A stretch of DNA of 64,000 nt from JACMRP01 sp047302465. GTDB taxonomy: Bacteria; Bdellovibrionota; Bdellovibrionia; Bdellovibrionales; Bdellovibrionaceae. Numbering within the stretch: position 1 is the stretch's first letter; every line of letters begins with the position of its first letter. Shown here piece after piece: positions 41,523 through 51,140 of this stretch. Below the pieces are notes generated by a model. It had not been told where the DNA came from, made no database searches, and saw only the letters and a program-made list of their open reading frames with translations. The position numbers and the translations under genes are program-made. The DNA lies in the NCBI RefSeq assembly GCF_047302465.1, contig NZ_CP178621.1:1736001-1800000 (forward strand). The letters run 5' to 3'.

Positions 41523-44093
41523 CTAATTTCCATTTTTTGTTTCAATTACCAGCTGGTCTACTCCGACGACGGCTCCTAAATTTCTAAAATCATTAGATGG
41601 CGAAACTTGCAAATAAACCTGACGTCCGTTGTTGAAGGACGGGTTTGCGGCAATATCCTCGTAAAGGTCAGTGCCTATAGCCGTACGATACTCCATGTTG
41701 GTAACCAAACACGGTGTCGCTGGAGACTTTAACTTGTAATAGTTTCCAGCATCCCAAGTGAAGTGTTTGTGGGAAAGGTCCACGGGGATAGCGTGATTAC
41801 GTCCTTCGGTTTCATTGTAAAATGAATTTCCGAGGTTTCGTTTTCCAGGTGGAGTGAACGTATCAAAGTCGACAGAGATGTTGATGCCGGTCAGAACGAC
41901 TTCGGATTGATCGCGCCCGATATTGGTTCCGACTCTCTGAGCCCAGAAAACATCGGGAACATAGAAGTTTGGAATAAAGGCTTTGCCATTATAGAACTTG
42001 GATGTTGCTGGAGGAATTGGCGAGTCCACCGCCGAATGATAGGCAGGAATCAAAGACGAATGCGTTGCGAGACTTGGGGGATTCGGAGGTAGCACTTGTC
42101 CTGCCAAACTCATCATACATTGATTCGAAGGGAATTGCGATGCGGAAGAGTCGGGAGCACTCCAGAGACCTTGCAAATAGAACGGCTGAGCTGGATTGTT
42201 GTTGGCGTTCGCGATGAGGCTCACATTATTCACGATATAGCGACGATAGCCATAGGTGTAAGCATCGTTCTCATAACGAGGAAAATCGGTGATGTTATGA
42301 CGAACGGGATGAATTTTTCCGCCGGAAGCAGGATAGTAAGTCGTCAGGTACCCTGGAGTGATCGGCACATAGAATGGGCTGAGAAGATGGACCTTGTCTG
42401 GCGAGAGAATGGTCATCAGCATGGGTTCTGTTTCTGTTCCAGGGGCGGCACCGGAGGCGTCTTTATTAAAAACGACTTCACGCAAACGATCAGGATCTAC
42501 AGTCATCGGAGAAGTTGTGTCAGCCTGATAGCCCTTAAGGCTGACCAAATTGTCGCTAACGACCCACACAGAAAGATTTTTACGAGATACATTGCCTGGC
42601 ACACGTGTTGGCATTAGCCCGCGAGCATTGGTTTGCTTAATCTCGGCAGGAACTTTGAGGAAGATCACGCGTCTTAATAGCAAATCTTTATTTGCTGGAT
42701 CATCCAGCTCAGAAAAATTCAAATTGTTAAGAGTCAGCGTATCTAAATCAATCGAAGACATTTGTATGCAAGCCGAGGTACTGCCTGTCGTTGCATAGTT
42801 TGTTAAAAAGTTGTGATCCCAAATCGGGCAGTCCGTGTAAGGGGCCACTGGAGCATTGACGATCGCTCCGCAAAGACGGGCGTCATCTTCGAGAGCTTCG
42901 AGATTGTCCCAGCTCAGTTTAGGCGCGGGAACTTCCGAGGAGTCAGAAGTAAAAAGATAACCTTCAAGATCGGCATTTCTGCGCCAGTTAGTAAAGGCTC
43001 TTGGAAAATGCTCGGAGTGTGAACAATATTTATTGGAAGTAAAGGCATCTACTCGAGACAAGCAAGTTGCATCAATACGAACACCATAGTTATTGTCTTC
43101 GCCCCAAGCGTAATAAAAAATTGAATTGCGATCGGGATCGCTAAAGTAAGCTCCAGAATCTGGTGCCGTCCAAGCGCGAAGTGGAGGGGCTCCGTTAAAG
43201 AGTGCCGTGGGATAAACTTCTGTTGCGACATTTGCTTTTGAGAGGGGGCCTGGAGTCCCTGCAGAGACCTGATCCTTGAGAGTGATCGCCTTAGTATAAT
43301 CTTTAGTAAAAACAGCGCTGCCGCCACCGAACTGACTGTAGTGAGTTTGTGCAGCTCCAAAAGCATCCGAGTAAGGAGCCAGCAAAGCTTCGATGTTGCT
43401 TGTTGCATCGGGGTTGGGGCGAGGCACCGAGTAGGGACGATAGTAGATTCCACCCGCAAATTGCATGCGGTCCCCTTGAATGATGGTCCCCCATTCTGCA
43501 GGCCACAGAGCAGGAGATCCGTTCCAGTTTGTCTTTGGATTAGGGCGGTCTAAGTTTCCGCCCAACACGAGCGGACCTTTGGTATAGACTCGGCGATCTC
43601 GAGCGATCAAAGCTGCAGGAGCAGTCTGATTGTAGAGGCGATCTAGGTAGATGCTGTTATTACTTGTTGAGAGCAACAAATAGTCAGATGCATCCATGAC
43701 CTTGATCTTCTTTTTAAAAAGTGAGGTCAACTTTTGGTATGACCCCGTTGCGGTGAGCTCGAAGTTTTTGGTTTCTGGGTTGTAGCGGGCTTTTACATTC
43801 CAGGTAATGCCATTCGGAAGGACTCCAGAAACCTCAAAGTCTTTTGATTTCATACAGGCACTATCAGGAGGAGGTTCCCACATCCGACGCTCGAGAGCAG
43901 CTTCCATAATTGAGAATGTAGAGCTAGTGGTTTCGTCGAGGAGGACCTGATTGAAGTCTCGAGCCTTGTAGTTGTAGTCTCGAGTAAAGACATCTAAAGA
44001 ACTCATCAAAATGATGAATCCCGCTAGGCAAAGCCCTGCAACGAAGATGAGGGCAGCCTGTCCTTTAGAATTGTTCTTCTCTATTCTTTTCAT
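41523..44093 (-). CDS. Large pilus-associated surface protein (PilX/TadE-like N-terminus)
   Basis: 856 residues from ATG 44093 (MKRIEKNNSKGQAAL). The frame continues 25 codons upstream with no better start signal. The N-terminus, NSKGQAALIFVAGLCLAGFI followed by a short polar stretch, is a single anchor helix like those of PilX/TadE-type pilus proteins. The rest is a long beta-rich extracellular region with few cysteines and no recognised enzyme motif. As the first gene of the minor-pilin operon it probably forms part of, or a tip adhesin for, a type IV pilus-like structure. Its size is exceptional for a minor pilin. The adhesin role is inference. Confidence 0.7.
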   Translation of the reverse strand: MKRIEKNNSKGQAALIFVAGLCLAGFIILMSSLDVFTRDYNYKARDFNQVLLDETTSSTFSIMEAALERRMWEPPPDSACMKSKDFEVSGVLPNGITWNVKARYNPETKNFELTATGSYQKLTSLFKKKIKVMDASDYLLLSTSNNSIYLDRLYNQTAPAALIARDRRVYTKGPLVLGGNLDRPNPKTNWNGSPALWPAEWGTIIQGDRMQFAGGIYYRPYSVPRPNPDATSNIEALLAPYSDAFGAAQTHYSQFGGGSAVFTKDYTKAITLKDQVSAGTPGPLSKANVATEVYPTALFNGAPPLRAWTAPDSGAYFSDPDRNSIFYYAWGEDNNYGVRIDATCLSRVDAFTSNKYCSHSEHFPRAFTNWRRNADLEGYLFTSDSSEVPAPKLSWDNLEALEDDARLCGAIVNAPVAPYTDCPIWDHNFLTNYATTGSTSACIQMSSIDLDTLTLNNLNFSELDDPANKDLLLRRVIFLKVPAEIKQTNARGLMPTRVPGNVSRKNLSVWVVSDNLVSLKGYQADTTSPMTVDPDRLREVVFNKDASGAAPGTETEPMLMTILSPDKVHLLSPFYVPITPGYLTTYYPASGGKIHPVRHNITDFPRYENDAYTYGYRRYIVNNVSLIANANNNPAQPFYLQGLWSAPDSSASQFPSNQCMMSLAGQVLPPNPPSLATHSSLIPAYHSAVDSPIPPATSKFYNGKAFIPNFYVPDVFWAQRVGTNIGRDQSEVVLTGINISVDFDTFTPPGKRNLGNSFYNETEGRNHAIPVDLSHKHFTWDAGNYYKLKSPATPCLVTNMEYRTAIGTDLYEDIAANPSFNNGRQVYLQVSPSNDFRNLGAVVGVDQLVIETKNGN

Positions 44094-44359
44094 ATACTTA
44101 TTAAAGTTTAAGAGTGAAAAAACAAAAAGGCATCTTAGAATGAAGTTTGGTTTCATACTGAAAATCAAATCGAACTTTGTGGATATTTGAGTTCGTATCT
44201 AAGATGATGTAATTACTGAGTAAAAGTATTTCATCCAATCCGAAGCAATCCGAACGATATTTCAATGTCTATAGTTGAGGCACGCGAGAGTCTAGCTCGT
44301 AGCGTTTGTACTAAACAAAAAAGTTGAGAGTGGGAATTTACGACTGTATAGAATTCTAC

Positions 44360-45184
44360 ATGAGCTCAGCAGCAAATGAATTTTTCGACGATTATCGACG
44401 CTATCTCGGTGAAGCTTTTAAATTAAGAGCTGCTAAAAACCCTCGCTATTCTTGGTCAGCATTTGCGCGAGATCTCGGGTTAGGGGTTTCAACTTTGAGC
44501 GAGGTTCTGAATGGGAAGTACGGGTTGTCGTCCGTCCGTGCTCGTGAGGTCGCGAAACGACTTCACTTGACAGAATCTCATTGTGAACACTTCTGCGATC
44601 TTTTAGCAGCTCAATTTTCACGCAGCAAAGAAGAAAAAAATAGAGCTCGTTTGTCCGCACACTTACGCCGTGAAGGTAACGAGCAGACACTTACTCTAGA
44701 CAAATTCAAAACTATTTCTGAGTGGTATCACATGGCGATTCTGGAGTTGAGCGAGACCGCCGGTTTTGTTTTCGATCCAGATAAGATGGCACGACGCTTG
44801 GGGATTTCTACTGAAACTGTCGAGGAATCTGTCAATCGCTTAAAACGTTTGGGGCTTGTGAAGGTTCGAGGACGTAAAATTAAACCGACCGGAAGCTTCA
44901 CCACAGTCGAGAGTAAAGAGCTTGCATCGACAGCAATCAGAACGTTTCATAAGCAAATTATAGATAAAGCTAAGGCGGCAATCGAGGGCCAGAGTATGGA
45001 AGAAAGAGAGCTTTCTTCCACCGTATTTTCAGTTGCGCGAGAAGACCTCGAGGCTGCCAAAAAAGAATTGCAGCAGTTTCGTCGTAGTTTTGCGCTAAAG
45101 TTTTCAAAAAATGCCAATAAAAAAGATGTCTATTGTTTGAGTATGCAGTTGTTCAGTTTAACAGAAAAGGAACGGTCTCTATGA
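44360..45184 (+). CDS. TIGR02147-family putative transcriptional regulator
   Basis: 274 residues from ATG 44360 (MSSAANEFFDDYRRYLGEAF), the usual opening of TIGR02147 proteins. N-terminal helix-turn-helix near residues 27-60: WSAFARDLGLGVSTLSEVLNGK. Second winged-helix-like segment: FDPDKMARRLGISTETVEESVNRLKRLGLVKV. The family is characteristic of Bdellovibrio and Fibrobacter and is thought to control downstream exported-protein genes. Here the next gene overlaps it by 4 bp and is exported. There is no ribosome binding site before the ATG, so translation may be leaderless or weak. Confidence 0.88.
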   Translation: MSSAANEFFDDYRRYLGEAFKLRAAKNPRYSWSAFARDLGLGVSTLSEVLNGKYGLSSVRAREVAKRLHLTESHCEHFCDLLAAQFSRSKEEKNRARLSAHLRREGNEQTLTLDKFKTISEWYHMAILELSETAGFVFDPDKMARRLGISTETVEESVNRLKRLGLVKVRGRKIKPTGSFTTVESKELASTAIRTFHKQIIDKAKAAIEGQSMEERELSSTVFSVAREDLEAAKKELQQFRRSFALKFSKNANKKDVYCLSMQLFSLTEKERSL

Positions 45185-46278
45185 CGAAGGCCCTTTGTGC
45201 TTTGATCTCCGTAGGTTTGAGTTGTCTATTGTTGGTACCACCGACCTTTGCGGCAGTTCGTGATATTGGCAATGGCGGAGCCGGCGTTTTGGTCAACGGA
45301 GAGCCCGTTCTTTTTGATCTCTATGAAATTGGAGTTGAAAAACCAGAAATAGACGAGGTGGTGGTTCCACTTCCTCTTTATGTCGAGCGTGCCTCTAGGA
45401 TGGATATTCTGACAGAAAGAGAAGCGCGTTTATTGGCAATAAAATTGACTGAGATTCGCGAGGTTTCTCCGAAGTTTGCGGACTACTTAGTATTGGCATT
45501 GAACCAGTACATTTGGCGTCTAGTGGATCAGCCATTAAAGCCGATTGAAGAAGAAACTCCGGTAGAGATTGATGCAGAAGTGGTGCAACTCGCGAATCGC
45601 TTAGGAACTATCATCCGTATTCAAAGTGGATACTGGGGAAAAATGTCCGAGGCTAACAAGGTTGCTCTTGTTTTGCATGAAGTGATTTATGGGCTTGCTC
45701 CTGCAACGTATATGGCAAATGGGAGTGGATTGCAGGTTCAGGATGGACCGAAAGTTCGTCAGATTGTTGGTTATATTTTTCTTCCGGAACTGAAAAAACG
45801 AGGAGTTGACGGTTTCTTCAGCTACACGGGAATTTCCTGGGAGCTGTCTCGTATTGTTGGTGAAGGCGTTGTAGAAAAGGTTGTGTCTACTCTGATGGTA
45901 GAGTCAACAGAGGTAGCTGATTCCAACTTTTATCGACGAGAAGTTTTTATGAATGGGCCTGTTTATGCAAATGAAGATAAAAAGTTCTGCGCTCTCGTTG
46001 AGAAAAATTTGACGTCTCCAAGTGGTAGAGTTCAAGGTCATTTTTTTTATTTAAGTCATCAAGCGATTTTAAGGTTCGAGGGGTTCGACTCACCGTCGGG
46101 ACGTCAGCAGTTTCTGCAGGAAGATAGTTTACATATGGTCGAGGACCATATTACGGGTTCTTTTTTATTCAGTATTGATAATATCAATGGCTGTAAAGAA
46201 GCAGTTTTGCAGAACGTCCGCGCAGTTTTTAAAGAGTTTGGCTTCGATAAAGTCAGCGTTCCTGGGTATAAACGCTAA
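45181..46278 (+). CDS. Exported protein paired with the TIGR02147 regulator
   Basis: 365 residues from ATG 45181, behind AAAGGAA. The earlier in-frame start lies inside the regulator and is rejected. Signal peptide MTKALCALISVGLSCLLLVPPTFAA. Just after the cleavage site is DIGNGGAGVLVNGEPVLFDLYE, a glycine-rich opening. Around residue 165 is KVALVLHEVIYGLA, whose H-E pair resembles a truncated zincin helix without the second His. No function is known. The coupled regulator/exported-gene pair suggests regulated surface or periplasmic activity. Confidence 0.75.
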   Translation: MTKALCALISVGLSCLLLVPPTFAAVRDIGNGGAGVLVNGEPVLFDLYEIGVEKPEIDEVVVPLPLYVERASRMDILTEREARLLAIKLTEIREVSPKFADYLVLALNQYIWRLVDQPLKPIEEETPVEIDAEVVQLANRLGTIIRIQSGYWGKMSEANKVALVLHEVIYGLAPATYMANGSGLQVQDGPKVRQIVGYIFLPELKKRGVDGFFSYTGISWELSRIVGEGVVEKVVSTLMVESTEVADSNFYRREVFMNGPVYANEDKKFCALVEKNLTSPSGRVQGHFFYLSHQAILRFEGFDSPSGRQQFLQEDSLHMVEDHITGSFLFSIDNINGCKEAVLQNVRAVFKEFGFDKVSVPGYKR

Positions 46279-46387
46279 GATTTAGGGGTTTCTGTAATCT
46301 TTCCATGTACAGAAAACTAACATCTATTGCTTCTTGGGAAAGAGGCGTATGTTAGCCGGGTTCTATTAAATTATTCGGGGAGGATTT

Positions 46388-46789
46388 ATGAAATCAGTTT
46401 TAGCTTCTATGGTGTTGATGCTTTCTGTGAATGCTTATGCAAAGGACTCTCATTTGATCTGCATGACTGGTGATATCGGTGACATGGATATCAAGATCGA
46501 GTCTACTTCTAACGGCAAAGAAAAATTAAGCGTGATTTTGACTGCGATGGATGGCGTGACAGTTCGTACATTCGTTAATTCAAACTTTTCTAGTCAGTCA
46601 TTGTCTGATGGTTTGAAGAACGGCAAGATCCAAGCGATCGTTTCTAAGTCGGACTTGCAAGCCTCTTTCGGTGGTGCATTCTTGGATGCAGGAGTATTGG
46701 AGTTGAATACCAACGCTCAAACTAAAAAGCAGGACGTGATCTTCGCAGCTGAAGGCATTGTCTACACAGCAGCTTGCACAGAACAATAG
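46388..46789 (+). CDS. Small exported protein
   Basis: 133 residues with signal peptide MKSVLASMVLMLSVNAYA behind GGGGAGG. The mature domain (about 115 residues) starts KDSHLICMTGDIG and ends TAACTEQ; the two cysteines could form a terminal disulfide. A strand-rich pattern suggests a small beta domain. A strong terminator at 46811-46850 makes it a single-gene unit. Function unknown. Confidence 0.78.
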   Translation: MKSVLASMVLMLSVNAYAKDSHLICMTGDIGDMDIKIESTSNGKEKLSVILTAMDGVTVRTFVNSNFSSQSLSDGLKNGKIQAIVSKSDLQASFGGAFLDAGVLELNTNAQTKKQDVIFAAEGIVYTAACTEQ

Positions 46790-46810
46790 TTCTTAAAAGG
46801 CAAAATGCTT

Positions 46811-46850
46811 AAAAAAGCTCAAAGCGCACTATGCGTTTTGAGCTTTTTTA
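46811..46850 (+). terminator. Rho-independent terminator
   Basis: GCTCAAA and TTTGAGC form the lower stem and CGCA/TGCG the upper stem of a long hairpin, flanked by A-run and T-run. It lies 22 bp after the small exported gene and may also act in the reverse direction. Confidence 0.9.
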
Positions 46851-46995
46851 TTTCCCCATTTGTCCACGCACTTACTCTCCGAGCGATTCCGAGCGGAAGG
46901 AGTGTTTCAGAATGGGAATGTAGGGCCCACGGGGTTTTGTTTGCTCAGTTCCGCTCCGAAACAGTCTATACTGATTGAACGGGGATGGGACTCTC

Positions 46996-48291
46996 ATGAA
47001 ATATCTGATTTTACTGCTGCTATTCTTGAATCTAGCTGGTTGTGGACCCACAATGGTAAAACCCTTTGAAGCCAAAGGCGAGCAAGACTTAGCAAGCGAG
47101 ATCCCATCACCAAGCCCAAGTCCATCTCCGTCACCGAGCTCAACACCAACTCCGAGTCCGACAGTGACACCGACTCCAGTTGCAACACCTACAGCTACTC
47201 CAAGAGTTACACCAACTCCGACGCCGACACCTGTGCCAACAGCAACGCCGACTCCAACACCAAGACCGACGGTGACACCAACACCGGCGCCTACACCTAC
47301 GCCAACTCCGATACCAACGGCGACACCGACTCCGACACCGTCACCAACACCCAGCGCGCGCGCATTTGAAGGTGTTCGTCCTTATGGACCAAAAGCTCCT
47401 TGGAATGTTCCGGTAAAAAATCTGCCGCTTCATCCTGAAAGTACAAAATACGCGAACCTGATTTTTAACGATACCGGCCAGCACTTTGAAATGAACTTTA
47501 GAAAATATACTTATCCGGTTTACCACGCGGCAGAGGCCACGGAAATGTATACAGTTCAAGACCGCAACAATTGGGGAAATCTGAATGGTAAAACAATCCC
47601 ATTCAATCCCAACTGGAAAGCTAATGCCGGCACTGATGCGCAAATCATCATTCTTGATCCAGTCAGCGGTAAAGAGTGGGATCTTTGGGATGTTATCATC
47701 GATACCACCACGAAAAAGCTTTCGATTGGAAATGGGAACTTGTGCCCAGGTGATTACCTCACGAATAACTGGGACGTCAAAGCCACGAAGTGCAGTGGCT
47801 CTCGCGGCGTAGGTATCAACTATCTTGCGATGTTAGTACGCCCTTGGGAAATTGAAAAAGGCGTGATTGAACACGCGCTTTCAATGCCGATTGTGAACAC
47901 ATCTGGATCCTTCTACGTTGCGCCAGCCACTAAACTTGAGCACCCAGGAAAGGTCGGCGATATCCCTGAAGGTATGCGCTTTGCCTTGAATGTAACGTAT
48001 CAGCAAATTGATGATTATGTGGCAACATTGGCAGTAAGAGCCGAAATCAAACGCACGGTGAAGATAGTGCTTGTAGCTCTTAAAGATTATGGTTGGTTTA
48101 TTACGGACACTAGCGGTGGAGCTCACTTCCAATTCGAAGCTCCGGAATCCGCACAAGCAAAGTGGGAAGCCTTAAAGGTCCTTCCCACTCAAAGTGCAGG
48201 CGGCATTGAACATCCAAGACATTCACTGGCGCCATTCATTACTGCTGACAAGATCATTACGATCGTGCCGAGCGATCAATATCCTCCCTAG
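46996..48291 (+). CDS. Lipoprotein with a proline/threonine-repeat linker
   Basis: 431 residues from ATG 46996. The lipobox LAGC (Cys18) marks a lipoprotein. Residues about 38-125 are a low-complexity linker of Pro alternating with Thr or Ser. It projects a 300-residue C-terminal domain (from RPYGPKAPWNVP) rich in aromatic residues, including RPWEIEKGVIEHALSMPIV and ALKDYGWFITDTSGGAHFQFE. That domain resembles exported bacterial proteins I cannot name confidently; an enzyme or carbohydrate-binding function is possible. The linker probably spans the cell wall or outer surface. It overlaps the convergent L,D-transpeptidase-like gene by 4 bp. Confidence 0.8.
   Translation: MKYLILLLLFLNLAGCGPTMVKPFEAKGEQDLASEIPSPSPSPSPSPSSTPTPSPTVTPTPVATPTATPRVTPTPTPTPVPTATPTPTPRPTVTPTPAPTPTPTPIPTATPTPTPSPTPSARAFEGVRPYGPKAPWNVPVKNLPLHPESTKYANLIFNDTGQHFEMNFRKYTYPVYHAAEATEMYTVQDRNNWGNLNGKTIPFNPNWKANAGTDAQIIILDPVSGKEWDLWDVIIDTTTKKLSIGNGNLCPGDYLTNNWDVKATKCSGSRGVGINYLAMLVRPWEIEKGVIEHALSMPIVNTSGSFYVAPATKLEHPGKVGDIPEGMRFALNVTYQQIDDYVATLAVRAEIKRTVKIVLVALKDYGWFITDTSGGAHFQFEAPESAQAKWEALKVLPTQSAGGIEHPRHSLAPFITADKIITIVPSDQYPP
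47108..47355 (+). repeat. Coding tandem repeat for the Pro-Thr linker
   Basis: About 40 degenerate 6-bp units of the form accCCn or tccCCn, encoding Pro-Thr and Pro-Ser pairs. The units vary at third positions, so the tract is not a perfect microsatellite. Because units are 6 bp, gain or loss keeps the frame and only changes linker length. Confidence 0.85.
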
Positions 48292-49061
48292 GGAGCTTTG
48301 ACTTCTCGGCCGCTCAGCGAAGCTTCCATCAAAGGCTCATGATAGTGCATGATCAAGCTGCCATTTTTTAGGCGAGGGATCAGCCTTTCTGCAACTGTTC
48401 TGGAAAGGGCAGGGCATCCCCAGCTCAATCCTAAACGGCCGAAATCTCTGCCTGTCGATGGGTTGGTAGAGTTGATAAAGTCCTCACTAACATACCATGC
48501 ACCATGCATAACGATATCACGGTTGTAGGCTTGATCATTTGAGTTCTGCAAACCATACATGCGCAAAGTCTCGCCGTATTTTCCATCATAGGTTTCGCCC
48601 GTAAGGTAGATGCCTAATGAAGTCTGCTTAGAGTTCTTAATGTTACTAAATTTTGTGGCGTAGTTGCTTTCGCCACTGCCACGACCATGGGATACATAAT
48701 ATTTCTCAACGATGCCGCTTCGAAGATTGATATAAAAAAAGCGACGTTCAGTTGAAGGAGCACCGTAGTCGATGATGACGACGTATTCCGGGTTCTCAAG
48801 AGTCACGCGAGTTGTTGAGTTAGAGCGGTCAGATTCACTGCAAGGTTTTACGCTTTCAGAAGAGTAGCCGTCGCAAGTGTAAGTTTCTTGGTTAAAGGTA
48901 CGGCCACGGAAGTCATCCATGAATTTCACCAAACGCTCCAAGGCGTCACGAGGAACTCCTTGCTTAACGATGTGGTCGAAAACAGACTGCGAAGGGGCAG
49001 CATGGGTTGCAGTAGCAAAGACAGACACAAGAACGCTTAACATGATGAATTTTAGGTTCAC
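48288..49061 (-). CDS. Exported L,D-transpeptidase-like (YkuD) protein
   Basis: 257 residues from GTG 49061, seven bases after GGAGG. The frame extends further but that stretch is not a signal peptide. Signal peptide about 1-24 (LSVLVSVFATATHAA). The C-terminal half carries the catalytic region NRDIVMHGAWYV ... GRLGLSWGCPALS, with the HG element and the SxGC cysteine nucleophile of the YkuD-like murein L,D-transpeptidase family. Such enzymes make 3-3 peptidoglycan links or attach proteins; in Bdellovibrio related enzymes modify prey walls. Substrate side (self or prey) cannot be told. Confidence 0.87.
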   Translation of the reverse strand: MNLKFIMLSVLVSVFATATHAAPSQSVFDHIVKQGVPRDALERLVKFMDDFRGRTFNQETYTCDGYSSESVKPCSESDRSNSTTRVTLENPEYVVIIDYGAPSTERRFFYINLRSGIVEKYYVSHGRGSGESNYATKFSNIKNSKQTSLGIYLTGETYDGKYGETLRMYGLQNSNDQAYNRDIVMHGAWYVSEDFINSTNPSTGRDFGRLGLSWGCPALSRTVAERLIPRLKNGSLIMHYHEPLMEASLSGREVKAP

Positions 49062-49342
49062 AGATATCCTCCAATTTGCGTAATAGATTAGCAGAGTGTT
49101 TAATTTTGAAATTGAAGTTTTACAAAGGAAAAAATCAAGAGACACCGATTGTGAGCAAATTTGCTAAAGGAGCTTGCGGATTAACAAGATACTTTCACTA
49201 GACCTTGGGCGCGGCGAGAACTTTGCTCACAGATTGTGCACTTTTGGTGGAGCAAAAGCTGTTCCCTAAGTTTGCCGAGTTCCCTTACTGAAGCCCCTTA
49301 GTCGCTTTACAACACGACGCAAAACCTCTACGCTTATCTTAT

Positions 49343-50137
49343 ATGAAAAGAAAACCTTGGCCGATTATCTTGCTTGCACTGCTTCACGTATTAGCTCCTT
49401 TTGGCAATATCATCTTCAATTCATTTCGTTCTGGCCGAGAACTTTTGCAAACTTGGAATTTTTGGTATTACGCACTTCCAAAACCACTCTTCATTACTTA
49501 TGTCATTCTGCCGCCGCTTGCAGGTTTGTTCATCTATATCTGCCGTCGTTGGAGCTACTGGTGTTATGTCATTTGCTTAGTCTTTATTTTCTTTTCTAAT
49601 GTTTACGGTTTCTGGACGAATATAAATTTGTTCAACTTCCTGACTTTGACCACTGTCATGGTGGTGGACATTTTGGCTGTCGCGTACTTCGTAGCACCTT
49701 CAGTACGTAAGGTGTATTTTGATCCGCGCATGCGTTGGTGGGAGACCGCTCCTCGTTACAACTTTGATGTTCATGGCCATGTGGGTGCTCAGCAGGTGTT
49801 AGTAAAGAACATTTCTGAGGGCGGAGCTCTCGTTGAAGCTTCTGAAAATTACCAAGAAGGTCAGTCAGTAGATCTCGGGTGGGAATATCACGGCGAGGGC
49901 TATAAAATGCCTGGTAAGGTCGTCTATCGAAAACCAATGGGTGGTAAATTCGGCTACGGCATTCGCTACGATCATACACCGCAAAGCAAAAAGACAATGT
50001 CGGTATTTATCAAACGTCTACACAAAGAGGGCAAGATGATCCGTGATCGCTTGCCGGGCCCTGAAGACGGCTTCTTTGCTTGGCTAAAGAAACTTGTCAC
50101 GAATCGTGAAGGTCTCTTCCCTAAAACTAGAGGCTAG
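49343..50137 (+). CDS. Membrane PilZ-domain protein
   Basis: 264 residues: four membrane segments within about residues 7-118, then a cytoplasmic PilZ domain. The D/N-x-S-x-x-G element is present as VKNISEGGALVE. The preceding Arg-rich motif is reduced to a single region near WWETAPRYNF, so c-di-GMP binding may be weak or lost. Membrane-anchored PilZ proteins relay c-di-GMP to envelope machines. It is monocistronic, ending 11 bp inside the 3' end of a convergent exported gene. The 281 bp upstream show no clear regulatory site. Confidence 0.85.
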   Translation: MKRKPWPIILLALLHVLAPFGNIIFNSFRSGRELLQTWNFWYYALPKPLFITYVILPPLAGLFIYICRRWSYWCYVICLVFIFFSNVYGFWTNINLFNFLTLTTVMVVDILAVAYFVAPSVRKVYFDPRMRWWETAPRYNFDVHGHVGAQQVLVKNISEGGALVEASENYQEGQSVDLGWEYHGEGYKMPGKVVYRKPMGGKFGYGIRYDHTPQSKKTMSVFIKRLHKEGKMIRDRLPGPEDGFFAWLKKLVTNREGLFPKTRG

Positions 50138-51128
50138 CGCAAGTTTTCTTGTAATAGGTTACAAGAGAATTTTCGATATCTTTACGCTCTTCTTCATCCA
50201 CAACAAAAACGCCCATAGGCTCTGCGGACTGAACGCCTAAGATATCAAATTTATAGATGCCAAGGACTTGCGGAGCATAGAAATGTCCCGTGGCCTTATT
50301 AAAATAGACAATCTGATCTTCCGCATCTTGGTTTGAATCATAGACTTTGAAGAACACGTTGCCATTTTTATCTTCGGTGAAAGATTTTACGATCAGGATA
50401 TGCTGAACTAAAGTACGAAGACGCAAATTAATAAGCGTCAGGCGATTTAGCTTCGCATTAGTCATCATAATTTTAAGAGTGGCTTTATTTGTCTCAGGAT
50501 CTTGAGCGCCAGTGCCAGCGCCCATACCGATATTCTTTGGGCGGAAAAAATGGCGTTCTTGGCTGCGCTCAACTTCGCCGCGCAGGTTTCTAGTCACGCG
50601 AATGCTATCCACATTTTGAGTCGCGCCATTGATAAGTGTATTAACAAATCCCAAATACGTATTGCGGCCGAACTCGTCACGGATGTTATCTTCAAAAACC
50701 GGAATGATAGAATAGTTTTTAAGAGGTCGCTCTTGAACTCGTTGTACAGCTTGGTCGCTGTGGCCATACATTTGAACGTTAGGAACAAGGCTAGCGCCGC
50801 GGACCATGTCTAAAACGCCGATAGTATTTATCCTAGGAGCCGTTTTTTCGCCGGTACGTAAAAGATAAAAGAATTTGCGCTGGGTACTGCCCATGCCCCA
50901 ACAGGCACCTAGGTTAAAGACGCCACTGCGGAAGCCCCAGTTTCTTATTGGTAGGTGATTGCGGCTGGAAAAGGCGTCTGGGCGGATGCTCCCTAAGATG
51001 CTACCAACGCTGACGCTGTCGCAGCGAAGATTATTCACCAATGAGTCCGAAATCTTTTTGGTGTCAGCAGAACTGTGGCTTCCAAAAAGAGACACTCCTG
51101 CCAGTAGGGATGCAAAAACCTTTTTCAT
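50127..51128 (-). CDS. Exported protein of unknown function
   Basis: 333 residues with a signal peptide (MKKVFASLLAGVSLFGSHSSA). Three cysteines are spaced far apart. No catalytic motif is recognised. The middle contains NLGACWGMGSTQRKFFYLLR and a long strand-rich stretch up to YNKATGHFYAPQ-like segments. It is the last gene of a unit starting with the split regulator at 52445, 12 bp after the exported protein at 51141, so probably expressed with it. Function unknown. Confidence 0.7.
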   Translation of the reverse strand: MKKVFASLLAGVSLFGSHSSADTKKISDSLVNNLRCDSVSVGSILGSIRPDAFSSRNHLPIRNWGFRSGVFNLGACWGMGSTQRKFFYLLRTGEKTAPRINTIGVLDMVRGASLVPNVQMYGHSDQAVQRVQERPLKNYSIIPVFEDNIRDEFGRNTYLGFVNTLINGATQNVDSIRVTRNLRGEVERSQERHFFRPKNIGMGAGTGAQDPETNKATLKIMMTNAKLNRLTLINLRLRTLVQHILIVKSFTEDKNGNVFFKVYDSNQDAEDQIVYFNKATGHFYAPQVLGIYKFDILGVQSAEPMGVFVVDEEERKDIENSLVTYYKKTCASL

Positions 51129-51140
51129 ACCTTTAATCCT

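Noticed and set aside
47108..47355. Repeat array considered as CRISPR
   Set aside because: Units are 6 bp without spacers and encode an in-frame Pro-Thr linker of a lipoprotein.
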